From positions 186,001 to 250,000 of the forward strand of contig NZ_BMOC01000002.1 of assembly GCF_014646875.1 (NCBI RefSeq): a DNA stretch of 64,000 nucleotides, in the 5' to 3' direction. This stretch comes from Halobellus salinus. GTDB taxonomy: Archaea; Halobacteriota; Halobacteria; Halobacteriales; Haloferacaceae. The notes under the pieces are model-generated. The model had not been told where the DNA came from and ran no database searches. It was given only the letters and a program-made list of their open reading frames with translations. Both the position numbers and the translations under genes were made by a program. Positions 28,505 through 38,900 of this stretch are shown here, one piece after another (positions within the stretch are counted from its first letter, which is position 1; each line of letters starts with the position of its first letter).

Positions 28505-29905
28505 TCACTCGGCGTCGAACACTCCCATTCCACCCGGGAGATCGGGGCGGTGCCGGAGACACGCGGCTCTGTGTCCGTCGCTGTGGGTTGTGAACTCTGG
28601 GGCGTGGTCGGCGCACGGTGTCGTGAACGCCTCGGCGAGAGTCTCAGCGGCGCGGGCGTCGTCGCCCGACAGCAACGCCGCGACCGCGTCCGCGACCGCC
28701 CGGTCAACGTCGGGGTCCCGGAACGTCGCCGGGAGGTCGTACGCCGCCCGCACCCTGGCTGCGTCGTCGGTGTCTGGTCCCCCCACTTCGGTGTCGTCAG
28801 CGGCCGCTCGCTCGGACCGACCGGCGGGCGGGCCGGGAGAGGCCTCGCCGACCCGCACCCGCTCTCGGACGGACGCCGAATCGATCTCGCCGGCGACGAC
28901 CCGCTCGCGGAAGTCGAGCACCCGGCGCCACACCGACTGGTCGAGGTCGATCCCGTCGGGCTGGATAACGCGGTGACACCGGGTGTGGAACCGACACCCC
29001 GAGGGCGGGTCCGCGGGGCTGGGAACGCTGCCGGTCAGTCGGATGTGATCGCCGCTGGACCGTGGGTCCAGTGTCGGAACCGCAGACAAAAGCGCCTCGG
29101 TGTAGGGATGTTGGGGGGTCTCGAACACCGCCTCGGTGGGGCCGACCTCCACGATCTCCCCGAGGTACATGACCGCGGTCCGGTCGCAGACCTCCCGGAC
29201 AACGGAGATGTCGTGGCTGATGAAGAGCACGGAGAGCCCGAACTCCGCCCGGAGGTCGTCGATCAGACGCAGGATGTCGGCCTGAACCGACACGTCGAGC
29301 GCCGACACGGGCTCGTCGGCCACGAGCAGATCCGGGTTGAGAACCAGCGCCCGCGCGAGCGCCAGCCGCTGTTTCTCCCCGCCGGAGAACTCGTGTGGGT
29401 ACCGGTCGTACTCGTCCGCCGAGAGTCCGACACGTTCGAGCAGGTCCTCAACGATCGCCCGCCGCCGTTCGGCGTCGGTCATGCCGTGGACTAACGGCAG
29501 TTCCGCGATCGATGCCCCGACCGACAGCCGCGGATCGAAACTCGACGCGGGGTCCTGGAAGATCAGTTGGGCGTCCCGCCGGAACGCTTTCAGTTCGTTC
29601 CGATCGAACCGGGTGACGTCGTTCGGGTGCGTTCCGTCGTCGTTCCGGCCGGCGCCGCCACGGCCGCCACCGTTGAAGATGACGTCTCCGGCGGTCGGCT
29701 CGGTCAACCGGAGAACCGACGAGGCGGTGGTGGATTTGCCGCAGCCCGACTCCCCCACGAGCCCGAGCGCCTCGCCCGGGTGGATGTCGAAGCTGACGCC
29801 GTCGACGGCCCTGATGCGGTTTGTCTCCCGGGAGAAGAGTCCACCCCGGGTGGTCGTGTAGTGTTTCGTCAGATCCCGGACCGACAGCAGCGGAGCGTCA
29901 CTCAT
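28505..29905 (-). CDS. oppF: Peptide-type ABC transporter ATP-binding protein (OppF/DppF type)
   Basis: 466 residues; the last gene of the five-gene importer run (33355-35247 first, then 32308 downward). Walker A is GLVGESGCGKST, the signature FSGGEKQRLALARAL, and Walker B PDLLVADEPVSALD. The C-terminal oligopeptide-transporter extension has the cysteine-bearing SGCRFHTRCHR. About 120 further C-terminal residues are acidic and include a DPDVDRAVADAVAALL helix. Its ATG at 29905 overlaps the previous gene's stop by 8 bases. Confidence 0.88.
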   Translation of the reverse strand: MSDAPLLSVRDLTKHYTTTRGGLFSRETNRIRAVDGVSFDIHPGEALGLVGESGCGKSTTASSVLRLTEPTAGDVIFNGGGRGGAGRNDDGTHPNDVTRFDRNELKAFRRDAQLIFQDPASSFDPRLSVGASIAELPLVHGMTDAERRRAIVEDLLERVGLSADEYDRYPHEFSGGEKQRLALARALVLNPDLLVADEPVSALDVSVQADILRLIDDLRAEFGLSVLFISHDISVVREVCDRTAVMYLGEIVEVGPTEAVFETPQHPYTEALLSAVPTLDPRSSGDHIRLTGSVPSPADPPSGCRFHTRCHRVIQPDGIDLDQSVWRRVLDFRERVVAGEIDSASVRERVRVGEASPGPPAGRSERAAADDTEVGGPDTDDAARVRAAYDLPATFRDPDVDRAVADAVAALLSGDDARAAETLAEAFTTPCADHAPEFTTHSDGHRAACLRHRPDLPGGMGVFDAE

Positions 29906-31073
29906 CACCGATCACATCCTGTCGGGCCGACTCCACCGACGATCGCTCCGCCTCGGCGGCCGACTCGGTGGGGTCAGGGAGGGCCGACGGATCATCGCCC
30001 GGGTCGTAGTGGATACACGACACGCGGTGGCCGTCGCCGACGGCGACTTCGGGCGGCTGGTCGCCGGTCGAACACGCCGACTCGGCGTGGGCACACCGCG
30101 GCGCGAACCGACACCCGTCCGGGGGCGCTGTCGGGTCCGGCAGCGACCCCGCGATCCCGCCGCGCTCGGCCCCGCCGACGGCGTCGAGGTCGCTCTCTCT
30201 CCCCGGCAGACACGCGAGTAACGCGCGGGTGTACGGGTGGGCGGGCCGCTCGAAGACGTCAACCACGGGTCCGCGCTCCATAACCGTCCCCGCGTAGAGC
30301 ACCACCACCCGGTCTGCGATCTGACTCACCGTCGCGAGGTCGTGAGTGACGAACAGGACGCCCAGGCCGTACTCGGCTTTCAGGTCGTCGAGGAGCTGGA
30401 GGATCCCCGCCTGGGTCGTCACGTCGAGCGCGGTGGTTGGCTCGTCGGCGACGAGCAGGTCGGGTTCGGTCACCAACGCCATCGCGATCATCACCCGCTG
30501 TTTCTCCCCGCCCGAAAACTGGTGGGGGTACTCGTCGATCCGCCCCGCCGGGTCGGGGACCCCGACCGTGTCAAGCAGATCGATCGCGCGGGCCCGCGCC
30601 GCCGCGTCGGAGACGTCCTCGTGGACCTGGATCGCCTCGATCAGCTGCCACCCCACCGTGTAGCAGTGGTTCAACGCGTCCTGCGGGTTCTGGAAGACGT
30701 ACGCGATCGACGCGCCGCGGTGGCGCCGGAGCGCCTTCGGCGGGAGGGCGGTGAGCTCTGCGCCGCGGAACCGGACGCTACCTTCGATCCGGCCGGGCGG
30801 CTGGTCGATCAGTCCGGTCAGGGACTCGACCGCGACGGTCTTGCCCGAGCCCGACTCCCCGACCAGACAGACCGTCTCGCCCCGCTCGACGGTGAAGTCG
30901 ATCCCGTCAACCGCGACGAGGTCACCCGCCTCAGTCTCGAAGGTGGTCCGGAGCCCCTCGACCGCGAGGAGCGGGTCGTCAGTCGTCGCTCCGCTGCCGT
31001 CGGCCGTCGCTCCGCTGCCGTCGGCCGTCGCTCCGCTGCCGTCGGCCGTCGCTCCGCTGCCGTTGTCGGTCAT
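29898..31073 (-). CDS. oppD: Peptide-type ABC transporter ATP-binding protein (OppD/DppD type)
   Basis: 391 residues. The first about 32 are four copies of a Gly-Ser-Gly-Ala-Thr-Ala/Thr-Asp heptad, coded by 21-bp repeats. The nucleotide-binding domain follows, with Walker A CLVGESGSGKTVAVE, Q-loop YVFQNPQDALN, signature FSGGEKQRVMIAMAL and Walker B LVADEPTTALD. The C-terminal cysteine motif (DGCRFAPRCAHAESAC) is that of oligopeptide importers, where it can carry an Fe-S cluster. The start overlaps the permease stop (ATGA). Confidence 0.88.
   Translation of the reverse strand: MTDNGSGATADGSGATADGSGATADGSGATTDDPLLAVEGLRTTFETEAGDLVAVDGIDFTVERGETVCLVGESGSGKTVAVESLTGLIDQPPGRIEGSVRFRGAELTALPPKALRRHRGASIAYVFQNPQDALNHCYTVGWQLIEAIQVHEDVSDAAARARAIDLLDTVGVPDPAGRIDEYPHQFSGGEKQRVMIAMALVTEPDLLVADEPTTALDVTTQAGILQLLDDLKAEYGLGVLFVTHDLATVSQIADRVVVLYAGTVMERGPVVDVFERPAHPYTRALLACLPGRESDLDAVGGAERGGIAGSLPDPTAPPDGCRFAPRCAHAESACSTGDQPPEVAVGDGHRVSCIHYDPGDDPSALPDPTESAAEAERSSVESARQDVIGDE
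30978..31061 (-). repeat. 21-bp tandem repeat, four copies, in the oppD 5' end
   Basis: Four 21-bp units (30978-30998, 30999-31019, 31020-31040, 31041-31061), the last three identical. They encode the heptad DGSGATA in the N-terminal tail, before the ATPase fold. A copy-number change keeps the frame. Confidence 0.85.
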
Positions 31074-32311
31074 CGCTCGGCCTCCGTGGTCGCTTCGGGG
31101 TCGACCGCGTCGAGGAGGGCGTCGCCGAGGAAGTTGAACGCCAGGATCGTCAGGAACAGCACGATCCCCGGCGCGAGCACGATCCACGGGGCGAACGCGA
31201 GGTCGCTCCGCCCGGCGGCGATCAGCTGTCCCCACGACGCGATGCTGGAGTCGCCGAGTCCCAGGAACGCGAGTTGCGCCTCCGCCAACAGAAATCCCGG
31301 AATCAGGAGGGTTAGCTGGGTGATAATACTGCTTGCGGTGTTGGGGACGACGTGCCGGCGCACAACCCGGCGGGTGCTCGCGCCGCTCAGCCGCCCCGCT
31401 TTCACGAATTCCTCCTCTGAGACCGACAGCGCCTTGCTCCGGACGTACCGCGCGGTGCCGCCCCACCCGAACAGCGAGAAGACGACGATGAACATGCCGA
31501 GCCCCGCGCCGTAGACGTAGAGAACGAGGAGGAAAAACAGGAGCGTGGGGAACGACAGCACGATGTCGACCGCGCGCATCGCCACCTCGTCGACCCACCC
31601 GCCGGCGTACGCGCTCACGGTCCCGACGGTGATCCCGATACCGGCGACGATGGTGGTCGTGATGAACGCGATCTTCATACTGATCGTCATGCCGTAGACC
31701 ACGCCCGTGAACACCCCGACGCCGCCGCGAGTCGTCCCGAGCGGGTACTCCCAGGTGCCCCCACACCGGCCGTCGGCGACCTCGCCGACACACTGGGGGA
31801 CATTCGCCTCGGCCACCGTGAGTCCGACCGGCGGCTGGTGGCCCGCGAGGATGTTCTGCTCGGGGGCGTTCAGCACGAGCGGCCCGAGCAGGCCGCCACC
31901 GAACACAACGAACAGCCACGCCAGGCTCACCAAAGCGGGCCGGTTCCGCTTGAACCGGCGCCAGTAGTGGCTGGCGATCCGCGGGTGCTGAAACAACGGC
32001 ACGACCAGATACCACACGAACAGCAGGAGCGTCGCCGCGAAGGCGTAATCCACCGCCGTGACCGCGAAATCCAGTCCGAACGCCTGCAACGGGAGGTCCG
32101 TTGCCGCAGCGAACGCGTCGAAGACTGTCTCGCGTTCGCCGGCGGCGACCCGGTCGTACCCCGCGAGCGCCACGATGGGGGCAACCGTGAGCGCGAACAG
32201 CTTCGTGGTGGTCGAGACCCGTCCCGTCCGGCCGCCGGCGTACGCCTCCCAGTCCACCCGGTCAAACCGGGGGGCGTCCGCCTCCGCGTTCGGGTCCGTG
32301 TCAGTACTCAT
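31070..32311 (-). CDS. oppC: Peptide-type ABC transporter permease (OppC/DppC type)
   Basis: 413 residues. An unusually long N-terminal part (about 130 residues, with two or three extra helices: VSTTTKLFALTVAPIVALAG and VDYAFAATLLLFVWYLVVP) precedes the normal OppC core. The core starts at RFKRNRPALVSLAWLFVVFG. The EAA loop that docks the ATPase is VKAGRLSGASTRRVVRRHVV. An external loop holds two cysteines (VPQCVGEVADGRCGG) that could form a disulfide. It overlaps both neighbours by four bases (ATGA), showing translational coupling. Confidence 0.87.
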   Translation of the reverse strand: MSTDTDPNAEADAPRFDRVDWEAYAGGRTGRVSTTTKLFALTVAPIVALAGYDRVAAGERETVFDAFAAATDLPLQAFGLDFAVTAVDYAFAATLLLFVWYLVVPLFQHPRIASHYWRRFKRNRPALVSLAWLFVVFGGGLLGPLVLNAPEQNILAGHQPPVGLTVAEANVPQCVGEVADGRCGGTWEYPLGTTRGGVGVFTGVVYGMTISMKIAFITTTIVAGIGITVGTVSAYAGGWVDEVAMRAVDIVLSFPTLLFFLLVLYVYGAGLGMFIVVFSLFGWGGTARYVRSKALSVSEEEFVKAGRLSGASTRRVVRRHVVPNTASSIITQLTLLIPGFLLAEAQLAFLGLGDSSIASWGQLIAAGRSDLAFAPWIVLAPGIVLFLTILAFNFLGDALLDAVDPEATTEAER

Positions 32312-33288
32312 AGCTCCCTGTCGTCGTAGCTGATTCGCGGGTCGAGCACGGTGAACGCCAGGTCCTCGAGGAGGTTGCCCACCACCGCGAGGAACGTAAA
32401 CAGCAGCGTCGACCCGAGCACGAGGTTGGTGTCCTGTGCGACCAGGGCGTTGAACGTCAACCGACCGAGGCCGGGGATCCCGAAGACGACCTCGACCAGC
32501 AGCGACGACCCGAGGAAGATCGCGAGCAGTTGCCCCACAAGCGTCGTCGACAGCGGCACGAGCGTCGGCCGCATCACGTGGTAGGCGTACGCCCGCAGCG
32601 GCGAGACGCCCTTGGCCTTCGCGGTCTTCATGAACGTGGCGTTCCGAAACGCCGCAGACTCGTTGCGGGAGACGCGCATGATCGCACCGATCGAACCCGT
32701 GACCAGGACGAACACCGGAATCGCCAACTGGCGGGCGTTCGCGAGGCTGAACGCGGGCACCTCGGTCCGGAAAACGATCGGAATCCACTCCAGCCACACC
32801 CCGAAGATCAACAGGAGGATGATCCCGAAAAAGAAGTTCGGGATGGCGTACCCGAAGAACGCGAAGCCGGTCGCGGCGTGGTCGCGCCAGGTGTACATGT
32901 TGGCCGCGGAGTATACTCCGATCAGGGGGCCGAAAAGCACCGTCAGGATCGTCCAGGGAATCGAGTACTGTGCGGTGTACAAGACCGCGTCGGCGAGCGC
33001 TGTCGTCACCGGCTGGCTCCGGTACTCCGACCACCCCCACTCGAGGGTGTAGACGCCCGTGAGGAAGTCAAGATACCTGACGTGCAGAGGTTCGTCGAGC
33101 CCGCGGAGCTGGCGCTCACGCTCGACGGCCTCCTGTGGGTCACCGCCCTCCAGCGCCGCCTGTGTTGCGGCCTGCTGGACCGAGGGGTTGGGCGCGGCGG
33201 CCAGGAGGCCGAACGTCACGGTGACGATGATAACGGACACAACCGCGGCCCACCCCACCCGGAGCGCAACGTAGCCGGCTACCCCCAT
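32308..33288 (-). CDS. oppB: Peptide-type ABC transporter permease (OppB/DppB type)
   Basis: 326 residues with six membrane helices. The N-terminal helix is YVALRVGWAAVVSVIIVTVTF. The OppB-type loop RERQLRGLDEPLHVRYLDFL and the EAA loop TAKAKGVSPLRAYAYHVM follow. The last helices contain LLVEVVFGIPGLGRLTFNAL, a strong family signature. The ATG at 33288 is used rather than a TTG two codons upstream. It pairs with the OppC-type permease to form the pore. Confidence 0.88.
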   Translation of the reverse strand: MGVAGYVALRVGWAAVVSVIIVTVTFGLLAAAPNPSVQQAATQAALEGGDPQEAVERERQLRGLDEPLHVRYLDFLTGVYTLEWGWSEYRSQPVTTALADAVLYTAQYSIPWTILTVLFGPLIGVYSAANMYTWRDHAATGFAFFGYAIPNFFFGIILLLIFGVWLEWIPIVFRTEVPAFSLANARQLAIPVFVLVTGSIGAIMRVSRNESAAFRNATFMKTAKAKGVSPLRAYAYHVMRPTLVPLSTTLVGQLLAIFLGSSLLVEVVFGIPGLGRLTFNALVAQDTNLVLGSTLLFTFLAVVGNLLEDLAFTVLDPRISYDDREL

Positions 33289-33354
33289 CGTCAATGGTGT
33301 CGGGTTGAGGCGGTCGATCCGGGGGTGACTCGAGCTGACGAACGCCCGACGGCC

Positions 33355-35247
33355 TCACGCATCGAAGTACCACGCCGGGAAGTCCCAGCCGTTGAAGAAG
33401 TCCTCGGTCGGTCCCACGAGGTCAGGGGTGTACCCGGACAGTTCGTCGCCGAACGCGAGCATCACGTAGGGCTGTTCCTCGGCGAGGTTTTGGAACAGTT
33501 CGGTGAACGGTTCCTGGAGCGCGGCCTCGGAGTCAGCGCTCCGCGCCCGCTCGAAGACGCCCGTGGCGTCGAACTCGGGGTAGTAGCCGACCGGGTTGTA
33601 CCGCGCGTCCGCGCCGTCGAAGAAGGCCGCGTTCGTGAGCGGGTTCAGCGGGTAGGTGTTCAGCCCGTAGACGATCGACATGTCCCACGACTCGGCGCTG
33701 GTGACGCTCCGTGGACCCGGGTTGTTCGGCGTCGGTCGATCCCACGACACCGCCTCGCCGTCGACGGTGTCAGTGCCGCCCTGGGGGGCTGCGGTCCAGT
33801 AGTCCTGCTGGAACCGGACGGCGTCAATGGCCTCGATTGTCACCTCGATCCCGAGGGAATCACTGAGTTCCTCGCCGATGAACTCCGCGATGAGCTGTGA
33901 GGTCTCTCCGCCGGCCAGGTGGTACAGATCCAGCGTGATCGTCTCGCCCTCGGGGGTGACGAGCGCGTTCCCGTCGAAGCGGTAGCCGAACTCCGAGTCG
34001 GCGATCGCGTCCCCGACCAGCCCGCGGGCGACTTCCCCGCCGTACCGGTCGCCGGTCCCGAGCTGCGTGACCGCGTCGTCGCCGGGGTGCCACTCGGACC
34101 ACGACGGCTGCCAGGTGTAGTGCGGCTGCGCCAGTCCCCGGAAGATCCCCGCGATCAGCTCCTCTTTACCGATCGCGGCGGCGAGTCCCTGCCGGAACGC
34201 GGTGTGTCTGAACAGGTTTCCGGGGCCGGCGTTCCACCCGTTGTCGCGCATGTTCACCGACAGGATCCGGTTGAACGGTTGGGGGATCCGGTAGGTGCTG
34301 ACCCGGGGGTTCTGCTCGAACTCCGAGAAGCGCTCGGGGGGGATGCCCGCGGAGTCGGCCTCGCCGGTCTCTAAGGCCGCAAGCCGGGAGGCGCGCTCCT
34401 CGACGACATCGATCGACGCCCCCTCGAAATACGGCGCGTTCGAGAACAGTTCCGGCCCCTCGCCGATGTCACGGAGGTAGTACTCGTCGTTCCGCGAGTA
34501 GGTCGTCCCCGCGCCGCGCTCCCACTCCTCAAGGGTGTACCCACCGAGGTTGCCGGTGAACGACAGGTCCAGCAGCGCTTCCTCTTGCCGAAGACCTTCG
34601 ACGTCCTCATCGGCAACGTATGGGTCGACGATGTCCGTCGGGACCGGGTACAAAAGCGGGTCGTACGACTCCGGCCACAGCAGCCGAGGCTCCGGGAGTT
34701 CGGCCTGGAACTGGAACTCGCCGGTCTCCTCGACGGTGATCCCGGTCCAGTCGGCCGACGCCGCGGTGGCCGCCCAGTCGGTCTGGTGGAGTTCCCGGAT
34801 CTGGTAGACGAACGTCGAGGCGTCGACCTGGCCGTAGGGGTCGGTGAACGACAACCCCTCGCGGATGTCGAACACCCACACGCTCCCACCGTCGTCGGTC
34901 GAAAGGTCGTACAACAGCGGGAAGTACTCCCCGTCGGTGTTGAAGGTGTATCCGGGGTCGAGCGTGCGGCCGATCGCGGTCCCCGCACGCGACCCGGTGT
35001 TGTACAGCGGGTTCAGCGTGGAGAACGACGACGGGATGACCGTGTCGTAGGTCCCCGAGACCGACGGCGTTCCGTCGGGTTCAGACCCGGTGCCGTCGCC
35101 GTCGTCGGTCGCTTCGGTACCGCTGTCGTCGTCCGCGGAGCACCCGGCCAGGCCGGCTGTTGCGCCCATCCCCAGGCCTGTAAGCCACTGGCGCCGGGTG
35201 ATCGACGGCCCCCCGGCCGCTCCGATTGTGTGCCTCCCTGGTCGCAT
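33355..35247 (-). CDS. oppA: Peptide-type ABC substrate-binding lipoprotein (SBP family 5)
   Basis: 630 residues. Tat motif TRRQWLTGLGMGATAGLAGC, in which the final Cys is the lipobox residue, so it is exported folded and lipid-anchored. An acidic/Thr linker follows. Family 5 features include the strand pattern SFSTLNPLYNTGSRAGTAIG, then a WVFDIREGLSFTDPYG stretch and the NFRHTAFRQGLAAAI-type helix (FRHTAFRQGLAAAIGKEELI). AGTTTACTT about 27 bases upstream is a fair TATA. It leads the oppABCDF run; binding of oligopeptides, dipeptides or other solutes such as sugars is possible for this family. Confidence 0.87.
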   Translation of the reverse strand: MRPGRHTIGAAGGPSITRRQWLTGLGMGATAGLAGCSADDDSGTEATDDGDGTGSEPDGTPSVSGTYDTVIPSSFSTLNPLYNTGSRAGTAIGRTLDPGYTFNTDGEYFPLLYDLSTDDGGSVWVFDIREGLSFTDPYGQVDASTFVYQIRELHQTDWAATAASADWTGITVEETGEFQFQAELPEPRLLWPESYDPLLYPVPTDIVDPYVADEDVEGLRQEEALLDLSFTGNLGGYTLEEWERGAGTTYSRNDEYYLRDIGEGPELFSNAPYFEGASIDVVEERASRLAALETGEADSAGIPPERFSEFEQNPRVSTYRIPQPFNRILSVNMRDNGWNAGPGNLFRHTAFRQGLAAAIGKEELIAGIFRGLAQPHYTWQPSWSEWHPGDDAVTQLGTGDRYGGEVARGLVGDAIADSEFGYRFDGNALVTPEGETITLDLYHLAGGETSQLIAEFIGEELSDSLGIEVTIEAIDAVRFQQDYWTAAPQGGTDTVDGEAVSWDRPTPNNPGPRSVTSAESWDMSIVYGLNTYPLNPLTNAAFFDGADARYNPVGYYPEFDATGVFERARSADSEAALQEPFTELFQNLAEEQPYVMLAFGDELSGYTPDLVGPTEDFFNGWDFPAWYFDA

Positions 35248-35409
35248 CTACAACTCCGTTGGGAGCCGTCGAAGTAAACTATTGTGATAGCACACCCCAC
35301 ACGCTTGGGGCCGTCGACGGGGGTCAGGGCCCGTCACGGGTGCTCCCCCGAAGGCGGTCTCTCACAGCCACCAGCCCAGTGGCGGACCCGGACGGGGTCG
35401 TCGACGCCG

Positions 35410-35889
35410 CTACTCCAGCAGTTCCTTTGTCGTGCGGTGCCGTGCCCGAAACATCGGCTCGAAGCCCACAACCGCGACCGGCGACACTGTCCGGCCGACA
35501 CTCCCGCCGGGGAGTTCGTACTCCACCTCGTCGTCGACGATGGTCTCGTCGCCGTCGGCGACGAACCGGTGGGTGTGGACCCACGTCTGGAACGGACCGC
35601 CGCGCATCTCGTCGCGGAACCTCGCGGTGTCGCCGTCGAACTCGCGGTCGAGGATGACCGACGTCCACGACTGCCGGGGGCCGACGCCGAGTGGCCGCAT
35701 CGACATCTGGATCTCCGCGCCCGACTCCAGAACTTCGGGGTCGGGGTCGCCGTCGGGGCCGGTCACGGATTCGACCCGGAGGTTCATCCAGTCGGGTGTC
35801 AGCGCCTCCAACCCCGAGATCCGGGAGTGGAACTCCCACACCTCATCGAGCGGTGCGGCCACGCGGGTCAGCCGCGAGTAGGTTGCCAT
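35410..35889 (-). CDS. SRPBCC-family (START-like) ligand-binding protein
   Basis: 159 residues, a single START-like beta-grip fold. The N-terminus YSRLTRVAAPLDEVWEFHSR is typical (strand, then an APLDEVWEFH helix). SGLEALTPDWMNLRVES, GAEIQMSMRPLGVGP and a C-terminal long helix (VVGFEPMFRARHRTTKELL) follow. Such proteins bind hydrophobic ligands or act as cyclases; this subgroup is usually left unassigned. It stands between the peptide importer and the GH15 gene, all on the minus strand. A cotranscription link is not evident. Confidence 0.8.
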   Translation of the reverse strand: MATYSRLTRVAAPLDEVWEFHSRISGLEALTPDWMNLRVESVTGPDGDPDPEVLESGAEIQMSMRPLGVGPRQSWTSVILDREFDGDTARFRDEMRGGPFQTWVHTHRFVADGDETIVDDEVEYELPGGSVGRTVSPVAVVGFEPMFRARHRTTKELLE

Positions 35890-35966
35890 ACACGTGGGAG
35901 GTGCCGGCGGGACAAAAGGCGTGTGGGCGGAGGGTGTTCGCGGTGCGGGTGGGTGCCCGACGGCCG

Positions 35967-38900
35967 CTACAACCAGATCCGTTCGACGCTCGTGCCGGCG
36001 GCCGCGAGGTCTTCGTGGGTCGCGGCCGCGACCGTGACCAGGCTCTCGTCGTGGTCGAACCCGAACGACGCCTCAAAGGACCCCTCAGACGGTGTGAGCA
36101 TCGTCGACTTCGAAGGCGTCCTGACCGCAACGGTCGCGGCGTCTGTCGACCCCGACACCACCAGTTGGTCGCCCTCGAACCGGGTGTCGACGCGGAGCTC
36201 CGGCCCGTCGGGGCGGTCGGACTCGACGTACCGGTCGCGGAGCACCGACGGGAGCTCTACGGGACTGCCGGCGTCGACGCCGTGGGCCAGCCGGACGTAC
36301 TGCGCCATCGACCACGCCAGCGGCGTGGCCGCGCCGGTTCCCCTCCCGAACTCCCAGTTGAACTCGGTGGCGTGCTCGCGATCCCACACCTGCTCGGGGA
36401 GCATGCGGCCGGAGTTCGCAAACCCCGCCATCGTCTCCAGCATCGCCTCCGGGGCGAGGTCGCCCGACTCCGTGCCGTAGACCAGTTCATACTCGGCGCG
36501 CTCGCCGGTGAAGATGGGCCACAGCCGACCCTTCCCTTTGGACTCGACCGACCACGGCGCGCCCTCCTCGACCACCGCGCGTTCGCCGTAGCCGTCGCCG
36601 TTGTACCGGTAAAACCCCGGTCCCGGGGGCGTGTCGACCCGGAGGGTGTCGTCGACCTCCCTGATGGAGTTCCGCACGACCTCGTCGCCGGCGGGCTTGA
36701 TCCCGAGTCGCACCAACTCCAGGAAGCCGGCGTCGATGATCTCCCGCTCGTCGAGCGTGGGGCCGTCGTTCGCGAGCGTTCGAAGGTGGCCGGCGTCGGG
36801 GTCGCCGTCGCGGGTGATCCGGACGTAGTAGGGGGTGTTGTCGTGGCGCGCGGTGCCGGTCGTGGTGGCGGTCCACGCCTCAACGCGGTCGGTCCACTCG
36901 TCGGCCAACGCCTGCCAGACCACGGCGTCGGCGTCGTGGCCCTCATCGGCCGCGATGTCGGCCGCACACCCCAACCCAGCGATCTCCGCGGCGATCGATG
37001 ACGGGGAGTAGCCCGCCTCCTCCTCCCACCGCTCTTGGGCGCTCTCGGGGCCGTTCCGCGCGACGTAGTCCGCCGAACGCTTGATGTTACGATACCCGTA
37101 GTCGACGGCGTTGAACTCGAACCCGCGGTCTCTGAGCATCCACGCGATCACCTGCGGGAACGAGATGTTGTCCATCTGCTCGCCGCCCCACCGGGTCCGG
37201 CCGTTCAGGTAGGTGTTCTGCGGGATAAACCCGTCGTCGTCCTGTTGGTACTCGTAGATATACTCGAGCGCCTGGACGCCGATGTCGACGTCGCCGGCCG
37301 CGTCGAACGCGGTGACGACCTGATAGAGGTCGCGGGACCACACGAAGTTGTAGCCGTACCCGCGGGACTCTTCGGCGGTGACGGCCTCTCCCCACGGCAC
37401 CGACGGGGAGGCGATTCCCGCACCCAGAAACGTCTTGTCCTCCACCGCGCGGAGACACATGAGCGCGGTCTTGTACTGCGCCCGGAGGGTGTCGTCGTCG
37501 CGCACCGACGCCGGGATCGTCCGGTCACCGAGGAACCGCTCCCAGGAGTCGAGGTAGGCCGCCCGGGCGGTCTCGTACCCGCGGCTGAGTGCGCCCGCCG
37601 CCTCGCCGAGTGCGGCCGCGGTGTCGGCGTTCTCCGCGAACCCGACCGCCACGGTGTCGGCAACACCCGCCCCGGTTCCGATCCGGCCGACGAGCACCAC
37701 GTTCTCGTCGTCGACGCTCCGCTCGGGCGACGGCGCGGTTCCCGCCGAAAACAGCTCCCCGAGGAACTCCGACCCCCCGACCCCGACTGTCGCCCACTCG
37801 AACCCCCCGGGCGGCGACATCGCAGCCGCAACGGAGTACTCCTCGCCGTCCTCGTCGATGAGGAGGGGATCGGTCGTGCCCTCCTGGTCGTACGCCTCCG
37901 CGTCGCGAGCCACGAGCTGGTAGCCGTTCGACCCCTCGAGCCTGATGCCGCGATCCGTGGTGCCGGTGTTCGTCAGCGCCATGTCCGCCACCGCGTACAC
38001 CTCGTACTCGTTCCCGTCGGCGGCGTCGAAGTCGATATCTACGAGCAGCGTGTCGTGCTTGGGGTCGGTGGTGTACTCCGCGGTCAGCGTCCACTCGTGA
38101 CCCCGGCCGTCGCCGGTCTCAGTGACGACGTGCCGGAACAGGAGAGCGTCCTCCTCGACGACCTCCGCCCGGCGGTCGATGGTGTCGGCGTCGTCGTCCC
38201 GCCGGGTCTCATTGTGGGTCCGGGCGGTGTAGCCGGCGTCCGACGCCGCGTCCACAACCAGGATGTCGAACGTTCGGAGGTTCATGAGGTCGACCCGCGG
38301 GAACCGAACCTCCGTCAGCGACCCCTCAGTCAGGGTGTACCATATACGCGAAGGGTCCGACGAGTCGTGGTCGGCCACCGTCCCGATCCCGTATTTTTCG
38401 CCGGTGGTCCAGTTGGGTCGGGCACCCGGCCCGGACGGCGCGGGCTTCGGGGCGGGCAGGGCGTCCGCCGCAGCGAGGGTCCCGGTAAGGCGGAGTCGCA
38501 TCGCGTGAGACCACGCCAGCGGCGTCGCGCTGTCGTGTGTCCCGTCGTCGAAGACCTGCTCCGAGAGGTAGCCCGCGTTGGTGCTGAACGGGCCGTCTCG
38601 ACCCACCCATCCGTAGAGCTCCGTGGCCCGCGAACGGAACGCCTCGGCGTCGTCGGGCCGGTCGTGCGCGTCGAGGACGCCCGACAGCTCCGCGGCGGCG
38701 TGGGCACCCCACGCGGTCGACACCGACCACAGCTTCTCGCCGGCCTGGTCGGCCGACCGCCAGGGGTCGTCCTCGAACCGGACCAACCCGGCCACGCCGT
38801 CCTCGCCCGCGACCGGCTCGCGGTACAGTCCGTCGAGCGTGGTCTCGACGTGGGTCTCGAGCCGCGAGAGCGCCGCCGGCGGGACGGCTTCGATCCGGTC

